64,000 nucleotides of DNA, taken from the NCBI GenBank assembly GCA_036571765.1, contig BROE01000016.1:13224576-13288575 (forward strand), in the 5' to 3' direction. This DNA is from Plecoglossus altivelis. Lineage: Eukaryota; Chordata; Actinopteri; Osmeriformes; Plecoglossidae. This document shows, one piece after another, positions 36,453 to 47,122 of this stretch (position 1 is its first letter; the number at the start of each line of letters is the position of its first letter). The notes under the pieces are model-generated. The model was not told where the DNA came from and did no database searches. It saw only the letters and a program-made list of their open reading frames with translations. The translations under genes and the position numbers were made by a program.

Positions 36453-37920
36453 ACACTTTGAGGGTTGAGATCCAAGCAACTTAGGAATGTGTGTGTGTGT
36501 GAGAGAGAAAATATTCCTAGATGGAAACATCAGCCTAGAGCCCTGCCTTAAAACACACCATTAAAGAAAACATTCGCCCAACTCAGGCGTGGGGTTTGGC
36601 AACGTTTTTACTGCTCAAAGAGTGAAGCTGAAGGTACTTCTGCATTCCATGTATGTGATAGGTGACGTTTGGCTGCACTCGAATTCAGTATCTCCTCCCG
36701 AAAGTTCAACAATAACAAAAAAAGCCACAGAGAGCCTTTAGGTCTTTGTGTTGGATCAGGTTCACCGGGTAGCGAGGCAGTGCAAAGGTTAATGATTACG
36801 GAAGCTGGTTTGACAGCTATACTTAGAGAGGTATAAAGTGTTCTGAGCAGGCAGTCCTGGCAGAGCAGAAGGAAGCTTTACCCCTGGATGAAGGCAGGAG
36901 TGGCCTGATTGAGGGTTTGCCCTTGTCACGAAATGTGCGATCATCACTGAGATTTACAAAATATTAGCTTTACCACCAATCGTTTCATTTCCAACCTGAT
37001 ACCACCCCAACGCTAATCTCTAATTGCGAAACATCCAAAAAGATTCCTTAACCTGGAAATGCTGCAACCTGGCCACAGTTCCTTCCTTATTCATGGCACG
37101 TATGAAGTCCTAACGCACACAGGCACATCACTTACTGCCCTGTTCTACCACATTCCTGTGTTCCCACAGGGTTTGATCCTTTTTTTTGTCTTCGAGGGCG
37201 GAGGGGACATCGACAATCCCCAAACTGCTCTCTTTGCAGGCTGTCACAAGAATACTGTACTGCAATAGAATGGCTGGAGCAACTTACTAGGACTCCCCAA
37301 TGCACAGTCAGAGCCCATGCCGTTAGGCAATGTGATCGCATGTATTTCCAACTGTAATGATTTTGGTGTTCACCTCAGAGATGGAGTCTGGTCTTCCAGG
37401 GCTCTGTGGTCAGTTATTGTTATATCACTCGATCAACACTGAAACCTATCGCTGTTTGTCACTCAAAATGTTTTACAGGTATGTGAACACGCATGTTTCA
37501 CATATTTATTTTCACAGATACCGTAGAACAAAGCCACAAAATGGTTTGAATCACCAGACTACCCGATACTCATGACAACAGCTAAAACAGAGACGTGGGA
37601 TAATTGGCTGCAAAAACCTTCAGGTCTACATGTATAGATATAGCTGGTGGAATGCTGTCTATAACTACATTGTAATTCAGTGTTGCAGATATTTCCATAG
37701 AGATTCCCTGCTGTGATAGCCGTAGAGTGTAGTTTCATGTTGACTTGTGAATGTATGTGCGGAGATCTGAGAAGGATCACCCAGTTCCCAACTATTCTCT
37801 AAACAGAGCCTTGTGTCTGAGACCCAACCAAAAATCTGATGGGTGGGATTTTCCAACAGGTAACTTTTCAGCATCCTGAAAAGTGATCCAGTAAGTGGAG
37901 AACCTGCTCATAGGCTTTTG

Positions 37921-38160
37921 CCTGGGGGATGGAGGGAAGGAGAGGGTGGGGCGGGGGAGAGAGGTGTGGGGGGGTAGAGAGGGGGTGCTGGGGGCAGAGA
38001 GGGATGGCGGGGGGGCAAAGCAGGGCGGGGGAGGGGGACAGAAAGGGTGGAGGGGCAGAGGGGGGATGGAGGACAGAACGGGAAAGGTGGAGGGAGGGGA
38101 CAGAGAGGGTGGGGGGATAGTAGGGGGAGGGAGGGGACTGAGGGGGAGGGGGGGAAGGGT
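37921..38160 (+). repeat. G-rich, purine-dominated tract
   Basis: About 240 bp composed mainly of GGGG runs separated by A, GA or short GC interruptions (GGGGGAG, GAGAGG, GGTGGGG). Many G3+ runs within 7 nt of each other satisfy the usual G-quadruplex rule. Overlapping proline-rich and glycine-rich open frames are artefacts of composition. Confidence 0.85.
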
Positions 38161-39089
38161 GTTGTGATCATGATCTGTGTTCACAGCCAGAGCAAGGACA
38201 CAACCACTTCTATTATCTCCTTTTGCCTGTCTTTCTTCTATATTTTGTCTGTTTGACACTTTAATGCCAAATGTTTTACAACAGAGTCACCCTATCGTTC
38301 ATCTTAATGACTTGTTACATTCACAAACTCTGGTCATATTTTCTCCTCCAATCTCTTTCCTTGTGTGATCTCACCACTTGTTAGTTACCCAAGACAAAAA
38401 ATGATCCTCAAGCACCATTTTTCCTTTATGGAGGGAAACTGATAAATATCCTGTGTGATCAGATCAGTGAGTTTAACAGATCTACCATTGTCAGCTGTGG
38501 CTAGCTAGGTCTGCCATGTTCTACAGAAGGTTAGCTGACTGAGTTGCAACACAACATGGTGATCTCCTGGGGTTACCTGACTATTTACACACCACAGTCA
38601 CCATAACACAACTGCTAAACTGTATGGTGGTTCTGTATAACCTGTTATCTGTTTAACATCAAAAAGGTGCCACTTGAATTGCTCAATCTTTTCAGTCTTC
38701 AACTTCATGTGAAAATGACTAACCAGAAACGGTAAAACTCTAAATACACATTGTGTAACTCCATAAACTCTATAAAGTGTTTCTACTTTACACCCAGCTC
38801 GACCTGAGCTGCAGTTTCAGATAACGTAATGTGTGCAGTCAATGCAATGTGCTTTGTTTCCAGTGTCTTAGTGTTTGACACGGTACCAAATTCCTGTCAA
38901 TCAAATTAGTAGTAGCGGGAGTAGTAGAAATAGTTGTAGTATTTAGGGAAGGAGGATAAGAAGGAGACCATAGGCGTGTGTGTCAGTAGATTACATTTTA
39001 TATATGTATAAAACATTATATATTTGTATCACTAATTCGAAACAATTGCAACTTGTTTTACATAAGTTACAAAAGTTTTGTACTTTTCC

Positions 39090-39120
<31 letters not shown>
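39090..39120 (+). repeat. Poly(T)-poly(G) run
   Basis: About 10 T followed by 21 G. Homopolymer of this length is prone to assembly error, so its exact length should not be trusted. Confidence 0.9.
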
Positions 39121-39369
39121 CTATTTCAACTATTGGATTTTTCTGATTCGAGACTTCTTCCGTTTGTTCGCTCTCCTCCTTCTCCTCTCCTCGTCCCCTC
39201 GCCTCCCCCCCCTGTTCCTCCCCATCCCCCCTCCCGCCCGCTCCCCTGCCCCTGGTCATTACTGGGTTAGCCATTGCACCTAGCGTGGAACAAGATCTTT
39301 GAACACGCTCTGTTGACTCGGAAACCACCTGAACAAACCTTATGATGAGAATTGAACAAAGGGCTCAGT

Positions 39370-39660
39370 AAGCCTGGGTGAAAACCTGCTTGTTGTACCT
39401 CAGTTTAAAGGCTCTACTGTGGGAGGAAGAGCTTTTATTGTTTTGGCCTTAAACTATGGAACAAGCTACCCCCTAGACTTTTAAGTTGTCTTACAAGTTG
39501 TTTGTTGTACACCTGCTTGTTTATTTGTTATAATGAACTGGCTGTCTGTTTTTCTGATTGCAAATTCATTGTACTCTTGTACTCCCTTGTGAAGCGACCT
39601 TGGGTTCTTGAAAGGCGCTATAAAAAATTAACATATTACAATTATTATTATTATTATTAT
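39370..39660 (+). mobile_element. 5'-truncated L2-like LINE, 3' end with ORF2 remnant
   Basis: Translation gives the C-terminal end of a LINE reverse-transcriptase ORF. One frame reads NLLVVPQ...GGRAF; the next frame continues as FGLKLWNKLPPRLLSCL, equivalent to the GERAFS...PKLWNSLP motif of L2-clade elements. The switch shows a frameshift between them. After the stop, the 3' UTR has the typical GCGACCTTGGGTTCTTGAAA and GGCGCTATAAA block and ends in a (TTA)n tail. An old, non-functional insertion about 630 bp before mall. Confidence 0.75.
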
Positions 39661-40290
39661 GACATCGCCACGAGTTCTGTTTCATATTCATAAAATGGAG
39701 GAGCTGCAACAGACGGTGGAATAGCCTGACAGTCAGTGAAGTGACACACCTCACAGTCCCTTTGCAACGATCCACAAGCCGCTTCTACGCTTTGGTAAAC
39801 GCGGCGCATGTTTAAATCTGGCCCGGGCCCTTTACTGACACCTCTCCCTTTTCATACACTTTCTGTCTCTCGAAACTTTCACAATCGAAAGCAATAAGGT
39901 CATAAATACCCTAAACATTATTACCCCATAAAAAAGATCAAATCCGTACCAATTCATAGCATCTAACCCTCCACTAGAGAAAAGCAAACCCCACACCTTC
40001 TCCTTGAAATTGCAATGTAGACTGATGACAAGTAGGTACCAGAGTAAAAAGCTAACCAGACACTTATTCTCCTGTCATGCACAAAGAGCCTCTCCCATCA
40101 CTAATGTGTACACACCCAGGACCTGATCAACTGGCATTTTAGAGACATGACAAAACAAGCAAGATGACTTATTGACAAGTGACAGGGTGGGTCCAGGAAT
40201 GGAAAGCTTTAAAAAGCGTTTCTCTTGCAACATGTTGAGTTGTAGAGATTCAGTTGTGTTTAGGTAGCCAGGCACACATCCTCTGAGATT

Positions 40291-42270
40291 ATGGCTTCGT
40301 CAAGCCACTCGTTACCCACTGGTGGTAGTGTTTTTACCACCATACCGGACATCTTCTTCATTCCTGAGTTTGTAAGTAACGACCAAGACATCCTTGGATT
40401 TGGCTGTGTGAGAGATGGTATTGATTTCTTAATGTAATAAACAGCTCTGGACAACATTGAGACCACTGAAACATTTTCTGTCTTTTTTTAATGTTGAAAA
40501 GGACCATTTGGAGTGAGGAATGGAAGGTTAACATTTTACTGCAAATGCTATCATTCTGTTCTTTATCATTCTTAACTTTTTTTACAAAAGAAATTGAGTG
40601 GTCTCTCATTTTTTTTCCAGAGCTGTATTTTGAATCAGCACAAACATTGGCTATGAATCAAGAAAAGTTGTTTATCGTAACATTCATCAATACCAGTACT
40701 CACCATACAGTAGCCTGGTTTGCTCATTTGGGTTTACAAGGAACATATAGCTGAGAGACTTTATATTGAGACTTTTCAGTCTCAATATAAACCTCAGTTA
40801 CCAGCACAGTGTGTAAACTTCAGCACAGTTAAACCACATAAGAAGCATCAGACATGAGCTGTGCTTCCAAGAACCAGTTCTGTGACATTTGAATTCATCC
40901 TTTGATACTGCATTATTCCAACATGTCGTAGATGTTCCTGATTTGTGAAAAAGTTTCATATTACACAATGAGAAGCGTAGAGTAAATCACAATCAATGTT
41001 GCTTTGTGTTGTCTGGTGTGTTTGTGGAAAGAGACAAAGAATGTGTTCAACAACAAACAAACGTGAACATGCGAGCGGTCTTCAACTGACCGTACAATAT
41101 GTGTGTGTCATATATGTTGATCCCAAGGTTTGTGTTTTGTTTGTGTTGGGCAGGTGTTTGGGGGCCTAGTGTGGACCCTGTTAGCCTCTACGACGCTGAT
41201 GGGGAACCCCACAGGCTACGTGATGTTTGTGTCTATCTTCTGTTTTGTCGTGACCACAGTCTGGATGCTCATCTTCATCTGTGGGTGCAACCAGCGCAGC
41301 AACTGGCCCACTCTGGTAACGCACCTTCCCTTTCAAGAGTCACACAGAATGAAACAAAAAGTAAACAGAGAAAGAAAGCAAGAGAGAGAGAGACAGAGAG
41401 AGTGAGTGAGAGAGAGAGAGAGAGAAAGAAAGAATGAAAGAAATGAAGGAAAGAAAGGAAAGGAAGAAAAGTTCCCAAAAATAGAGAAACTATGCTCACT
41501 ATGACCACAGTATTCAGTTGAAAACTAGCTGCTGTACACATACACTGTAAGAAAGGCTGGTGGTATCAGCCAATTGGACTGATTCCACTGGCATCAGCCC
41601 CACCCATGGAAACATGCAGCAGTTACCAGCACTAGACACTGCGTCATTCTGATTGATTGAAGTGACAGTGGTTTTTGCTCTGCTTCAAATGTTGGAAATG
41701 TAACTCCCATCCAACGTGCTAGTCTCTAACATTCCATGTGTGTGTTCTGCTGTCTGTGTTCCTCCTCAGGATGTAGCGTACCATTTCCTGGCCTCCCTCC
41801 TCTACCTCAGCTCCTCTGTTGTCCTGGCTTATTTCGTCATTGTTCTGCAAGGACCGCTAGGTGGCACGGAGACTTTCAAGTTATTAATCGCTGCTGTGGT
41901 AGGTTTGCTTTCCATCATCTCCTCTCCCTTAAATTCCTTAAGTATATTTAAATCCTAAAACGACATTTTTTTGCTATCGAGGGCAGTGAAACAACACATG
42001 TTATAAACAATTAATGTTGTAATTCACACACATACACAAACACACACACACACACACTCACATATATATTGGCCCTGATTTGAATACATCCCCTGACCTA
42101 GTAAATTCATACGTGAATCAGGTAGATATTGCCATGCCCTGTCAATTTATGTGAATTTCAGATTTGCTAACTTCTTTTTTTTGTATACATAACAGGTGAT
42201 GTCTTATCTGGCATTTCTATGCTACTTCATCCATACCATCTTCTCCGCCATCAGATGGAAGTCTTGCTGA
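40291..42270 (+). CDS. mall: MAL-family MARVEL protein, probable MALL (BENE)
   Basis: Four-pass membrane proteolipid of the MAL family, associated with lipid rafts and apical transport. CDS: 40291-40371, 41154-41315, 41770-41898, 42196-42270; 148 residues (family about 150). Exon 1 encodes the cytosolic N-terminus ending DIFFIPEF; exon 2 begins VFGGLVWTLLAS (TM1) and contains VMFVSIFCFVVTTVW (TM2); exon 3 has DVAYHFLASLLYLSSSVVLAY (TM3); exon 4 gives TM4 and ends RWKSC. All introns fall at codon boundaries, as in the paralogue downstream. Assignment to MALL rather than MAL rests on gene order: nphp1 then this gene, same orientation, as in human NPHP1-MALL. The RWKS C-terminus is more MAL-like, so naming is provisional. 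Candidate poly(A) signal AATAAA at 42463-42468. Confidence 0.85.
40441..40626 (+). mobile_element. MITE (short non-autonomous DNA transposon) in mall intron 1
   Basis: 186-bp element bounded by inverted repeats: it starts ACAGCTCTGGACAACATTGA followed by GACCACT and ends AGTGGTCTCTCATTTTTTTT followed by CCAGAGCTGT. The outermost 10 bp (ACAGCTCTGG) are a perfect inverted match; inside, the arms match with a few changes. The interior is AT-rich and non-coding. A target-site duplication is not clear. It begins 70 nt after the mall exon-1 donor. Confidence 0.7.
40760..40791. repeat. Perfect 14-bp inverted repeat with 4-nt loop
   Basis: TTTATATTGAGACT, loop TTTC, then AGTCTCAATATAAA. After a short mismatch the outer flanks CTGAG (40751-40755) and CTCAG (40793-40797) can also pair. 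It lies in mall intron 1, about 130 bp after the MITE. The AT-rich stem is too short for a classical microRNA precursor. Confidence 0.85.
41384..41468 (+). repeat. (GA)-rich microsatellite in mall intron 2
   Basis: About 85 nt of imperfect GA, GAAA and GGAA repeats beginning roughly 70 nt after the exon-2 donor. Purine-rich in RNA sense. Confidence 0.8.
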
Positions 42271-42655
42271 GGACCAGCAGCATCCACAAAACAATCTGTT
42301 ATCACAATTGACTCGCCTGCTATCTTATTATACACACTCTTTCACCTGAAACGTTTAGACTATAACAAGCCAATGAAAACAGACCTGAGACTGCACTGAC
42401 AGACCCCAGTAGTCATGTTAAATCGTATGAATTACCACCAACTCCTTTAATTCTTTACTCACAATAAAATATGTCAGTATGACTGACATGTATAATGTTT
42501 TTTTTAACTCATTGTATGCTTTTAGATTGTAATGTAATGTACATTTGAATTTTATTTCAAACAAGTTTCAGTTTGAACGTTGGCATATATTAACATAACA
42601 TGTGACTGGAAATAAATATATTTTGTACAATCCCATATTTGCATGTTGTGTACAC

Positions 42656-42659
<4 letters not shown>

Positions 42660-42688
<29 letters not shown>
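42660..42688 (+). repeat. (GA)n microsatellite upstream of mal
   Basis: 29 nt of uninterrupted GA, about 470 bp before the mal start codon and after the mall poly(A) signal. GA repeats in promoters can bind GAGA-type factors, but no function is shown. Confidence 0.85.
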
Positions 42689-42690
<2 letters not shown>

Positions 42691-43161
42691 GGCGAAAAAG
42701 AGTGTGTCTGAAGCTTTTAAAAAGATTAATAACCCTTTCTTGAAGATGAGGCATAACTGCCTGCATGACGGGATAGAAGTCGGGATAGAAATATAACCAT
42801 TGAAACGAATGGGAATCGAATGGGAATGCAGAATTGCACATCTATATTTGTTGCAGTGGGATGGTGCTGAAACTCGAGAGCACATGGAGATAAACAATCC
42901 CAACGACCCGCAGAAAACACGACCAAACGACAGTGTTTATCAACCCTCATGCATTCACGACCGCTCCCACCTTCTTTCTGCACTGGCTGGCCTCTTTCTG
43001 CGGATGAAACGGTCACACCGGGCTCTGAAGGGTGTGTCCAGGTGGGAGCCATGCCCAAGCAGGTTCGTCTAGTTTCACATTTCTTGAATGGAAAGCTACC
43101 GACCTGTTGCTCCGTTAGTTGGCAGAGTGTGGAGTGAAGCTTGGTAACGGAAAGCATAGCG

Positions 43162-44638
43162 ATGGCAGCCAGTACTGCCCAGATGGTGGGTAGTCTGCCC
43201 AGTGGTTTGGGGATTTGCACCACGGCACCGGATGTCTTCTATCTACCCGAGCTGGTAAAAACATTTGTTCATTTATCTCATTAATCGTCTTCCTGTATGA
43301 CATTCATAGTCATAAAGTATTAATCATACAATTCCAATAGTTGCATTCTTATTGCAAACAGAAGAAGAAGATTCCTAAATTGATAAATTCTATGATAAGA
43401 TGATTGTAATGATAAAAATGTAATAGTTAGAAATAATTTATTTCTGTATTTTTGTAGTAGTCTCGTATTTTATTTGTTATAGTGTACACAGACCCCTTCG
43501 CCAGTTTTATTTTGTACTTTTGTTAAGATGCTGGTTTTGAAACTATGACTTAAGTTAGAGTGTGTATATAAAGGCAACGTCCTAGGATGAGGTAAACCAA
43601 TAAAACTGTGTGTTACATTGTATTCCAATATACACTTCAATGATTCCAGCTTGAAAACATTCCGCCAAAGTCAAATAGAAATGCAAATGCAAACCTACTT
43701 TTAGCACTTTCTAGAGTAGAAATACGTAACATATACTAAGACAAATCAGTACCCTGAAGGCATGTTAAGGAGCACAATGAACACCTGCAGTGGGGGACGG
43801 AACACATGAGACCAGAGGAGTGAGAATAGAAAGAAGAGAGTAGAGGAAAGTAAGGTGACTGATCCCATTGGTGGACTTTTATAGCATCATGGCATCATAG
43901 AATATGATCAGGCTCAAGTTGGGTGTATGTGCACTGAATGTCTAATTTGGTATGATTGGGCAGTATTTGCATGTGTAAGTAGTCAGAGCATGGATATCTG
44001 TGTCTACTATGCTCACATGACTTTGTATGGGCACAGATCTTTGGGGGTCTGGTGTGGATCCTGGTGGCATCTACTCATGTGACCCCAAATAACCCTCTTG
44101 GCTGGGTGATGTTTGTGTCGGTCTTCTGTTTCGTCATGACCTTCCTCTGGCTCATCATCTTCGCAGCTGGGTGCCACAAGAACAGCGGTGGTTGGTCCGC
44201 AGCGGTGAGTATGCCGCAGTGGTATGTTTGCAAGACTAGCAGACCTCAGATCCTACACGTGAGAACGTGCTCGACTCAGGCGTGTTCGCTTGGTGTTGCT
44301 CCATCCAGGACTTTGCATACCACGGGCTGGCAGCTTTCTTCTACCTCAGTGCATCAGTGATACTGGCTGAGCTTACGATCAGACTGAAGACCGACGGTGT
44401 CTTCAAGCAATACCAGATTGACATCGCTGCTGTGGTGAGGCCTCAACAGTCAAATCGCATCATCAGTAGTGTAAATAACTGGGATCGTGTGTGCAGTCTA
44501 CTATGAGCAGCATGTGGAACTATTTGCATTCCATTGACGTTTCTCCCGATCCTTTTCTTTCAGGTGTTTTCGTTCCTGGCCACATTTTTTTACTTTGTCC
44601 ATTTCATTTTGTCATCTATTCGATGGAAGTCATTTTGA
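43162..44638 (+). CDS. mal: Myelin and lymphocyte protein (MAL)
   Basis: MARVEL-domain proteolipid of glycosphingolipid-rich membranes, needed for apical sorting and myelin stability. CDS: 43162-43254, 44037-44204, 44309-44434, 44564-44638; 153 residues, the same length as human MAL. Segments: N-terminus with LPSGLGICTTAPDVFYLPEL; TM1 IFGGLVWILVAST; TM2 GWVMFVSVFCFVMTFLWLIIF; TM3 DFAYHGLAAFFYLSASVILAE; the loop ends QIDIAAV; TM4 VFSFLATFFYFVHFILSSIRWKSF. The C-terminal RWKS motif is the MAL trafficking tail. Exon structure is identical to the upstream paralogue, showing tandem duplication. Convergent mrps5 follows, as in human MAL-MRPS5. Candidate poly(A) signal AATAAA at 45090-45095. Confidence 0.92.
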
Positions 44639-47122
44639 AAGTCATGGGTTGGACATGGACGTGTGTGTTTTCTGTGTGTGTGAGTGATGGAAAGAAAGAC
44701 GTTATCAGACCTGTCACTCTCCATAGATTGTATACCAATAACTGGAAACTTTGCAAAGGATTGAGTAAGAAAGGGTTTCGTTTATTTTCACTGATATATA
44801 ATCTAATCAAATAGCTTTTCACTATTGAAATCATTTGTTATGGAGAAACCTGCACCGGATTTTTGTAGACACACTGTCTCACAGCCCTGACTCTCCCCTT
44901 GTATTTAATATGATCTCTACCTTATCATAAAAAAGAAGAAAAAAATGTTTTTTTTACCACATGTAACTATCACATAACTAATTACTTTTGCTACCACCTG
45001 CTATAACCTGATATCTGAATTATATTTAGTTAGGTCTGATGTTGCCTCCACTGTAGATTTTTATAGAAGGACCTTTCTTTTAAAATTGTAATAAAATCCC
45101 CAAATCACCATGTCACATTCTGTGTTGGATTTTCTTCAATATTAACCATTACAAAATGGTCCCAGATAAAACTAGGCAGCTGAGAGAAATATTTAGGTTT
45201 GTATTTGTTAAATCACTGTAGAGTGGCTGTGTTGAGTAATCCCTTTGAAATGACACTATCAGTAGACCTATGGTCTTAAGATCACACTGTTCATTTTAAT
45301 TTACAAAGAGTTGCAAAACTTGTCCAACTTGTGTGTGATGTCCAGGGCTCCAATCAAACCAATGACTTTTTTACTATCAGAAGGAAAAACAGACCACATC
45401 CCCAATACCTGTAAGTCGTATCACTTGAACTTCACAAAAATGTACAGATGAGAAAGAAAAAATGGACACAAAAGAAAGGTAAGGACACTGAGAAGCACCA
45501 AAAACAAACAACAAAACGATGGAAAAAGACTAGAAGACTTATTTAGAGCGAGAGAAATGACAAGGTTTGTTTACCTACAGACAAGCGATGTGGTTAGACG
45601 ATTAGTCAGAGTAGGCAAGTATTTTGTCGGAATGTCGGAATGATTTCACAATGCCATAAAACCTTGTTATATATTGGTTTCCATCAAGACGTGAAGTTGC
45701 ATTAGGCAAATATGATAAAAAGCGCTTCTCAACATTGCCAACTCTGCCTTTAAGTTGGCAGACACATCTCCTGGGACACAAAAGGTCTATTTTAAACAGC
45801 CCAGTGTTGACACTGTCCACTGTACTGAGGGAGAGGTTATGGGTGGTTTGTCAGGAGGCCAAATGTCTCTGGGCTTGTTTACATACAGCTGATTATTGGA
45901 ACACGGTTTGCTGGATTCAGGTTGAATGAAAGCTTACAGAACGGTGGCTTTCCAGGAACAGGGTTGGGCAGTCCAGGGTTGGGTAGCTATCATCTGACAC
46001 TTGTCAGACAGATTTGGAACATTTATATACCTGCATTTCTTACAGATAAAACAAATAACATCTATGCCATATAGTCTTCAAGATACCAAATTCTATACAC
46101 AACAAGTGAACAGTAAAAAACAGTCTCTAGATGTCTTCTGATACTATATTAATAACACCTCCATATGGTAAAGATGAGCAGCCACACAGCCCCAGAGCAG
46201 CTTCACAGCCCCAGAGCAGCTTCATGGCCCCAGAGCAGCTTCACAGCCCTAGACTAGCCACCAGCCCCAGAGCAGCTTGACGGCTCCAGACTAGTCACAC
46301 CAATCTGCTTCTTGCTAAGGACACCCTGCATCTCCTGTCTGAACCAAACTGGTGTGAAGGCCACAATAGCACGTCCATGCACGCACAGATAAGACAAACA
46401 TAAATATAAATACAGACACACACAGAGAAAGCGACCAGCGGAGAGAGCTGGCTAATTTACCCGTCAGAGAAGAGGCTGCAGGGGTTCCATAAAGAGAATA
46501 TCAACTACAATAGGGAACACACACTCACAGGTTGGATAAAACTGGGATGGTCACTGCTGAGATGCAAACTCTTGAAGCTATCTGTTTACTAAGTGTTACA
46601 GTCTGGGGGAAATCAAATGAGAGGAATATTTTGAAGCTATTCGGTCCTGAGAATTAGTCTCCAACTGTGCGTGGCGAGTGGCTGTCGTCTCTGTAATGGC
46701 ACAGCGGCGTGTGGGTGGCTTTCCTCAAAACATCTGAACGTTGAACCCCTGCTGAGAATGTGACACTGGCTAACAGATGCAAAGGGGATAAACAGGAAGC
46801 GCATCAATCACTTCGTGTGCAAGTTGATCGTTTATGACAATCTCAACAGGAAGTAGGCACCGTCTCCATCGCCTACACCTTCAAGAAAAACGCACACACA
46901 GGATTTCAGTGGAAGATACTTCTATTGACAGCTCACATTCCAACACCGTCTCTCACAAAACAATATGAAGTCCGACAGGGAAGGAAATCTATCAACTGGG
47001 TGAGATGCTCTCTGAGTCTATGATTCCTCCCCCACGTCTGGTGCAGTGGAACAGACCAGTCCAGCGGGCCAGCGCTTCAGCATGGAGGGTGCTGTTGGCG
47101 ATACTGATGGGGAACGACAGGG
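44639..47122. other. mal-mrps5 convergent intergenic region
   Basis: Contains the mal 3' UTR (to about 45.1 kb) and, from the other side, the mrps5 3' UTR of unknown length. I found no further gene. A 21-bp minisatellite lies at 46184-46296. Confidence 0.6.
46184..46296 (+). repeat. About 20-bp minisatellite
   Basis: Five to six degenerate copies of CACAGCCCCAGAGCAGCTT, with substitutions such as CATGGCC and CCTAGACTAG. Located between mal and mrps5, possibly in the mrps5 3' UTR. Confidence 0.8.

Larger units (their letters stand above)
36193..40290. other. nphp1-mall intergenic region
   Basis: About 4.1 kb with no supported gene. It contains the nphp1 3' end (an ATTAAA at 36560-36565 may be its poly(A) signal), a CRE/X-box composite, a G-rich tract at 37.9-38.16 kb, a poly(T)-poly(G) run near 39.1 kb and a LINE fragment at 39.37-39.66 kb, each listed separately. 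The remaining open frames are short and unconserved in appearance. Confidence 0.6.

Noticed and set aside
37792..38259. Proline-rich 155-codon frame (minus) and glycine-rich frames (plus)
   Set aside because: Low-complexity artefacts of the G-rich tract; no splice context, no family match.
40760..40791. MicroRNA precursor
   Set aside because: The stem is too short (14-19 bp, 4-nt loop) for Drosha/Dicer processing and matches no known family.
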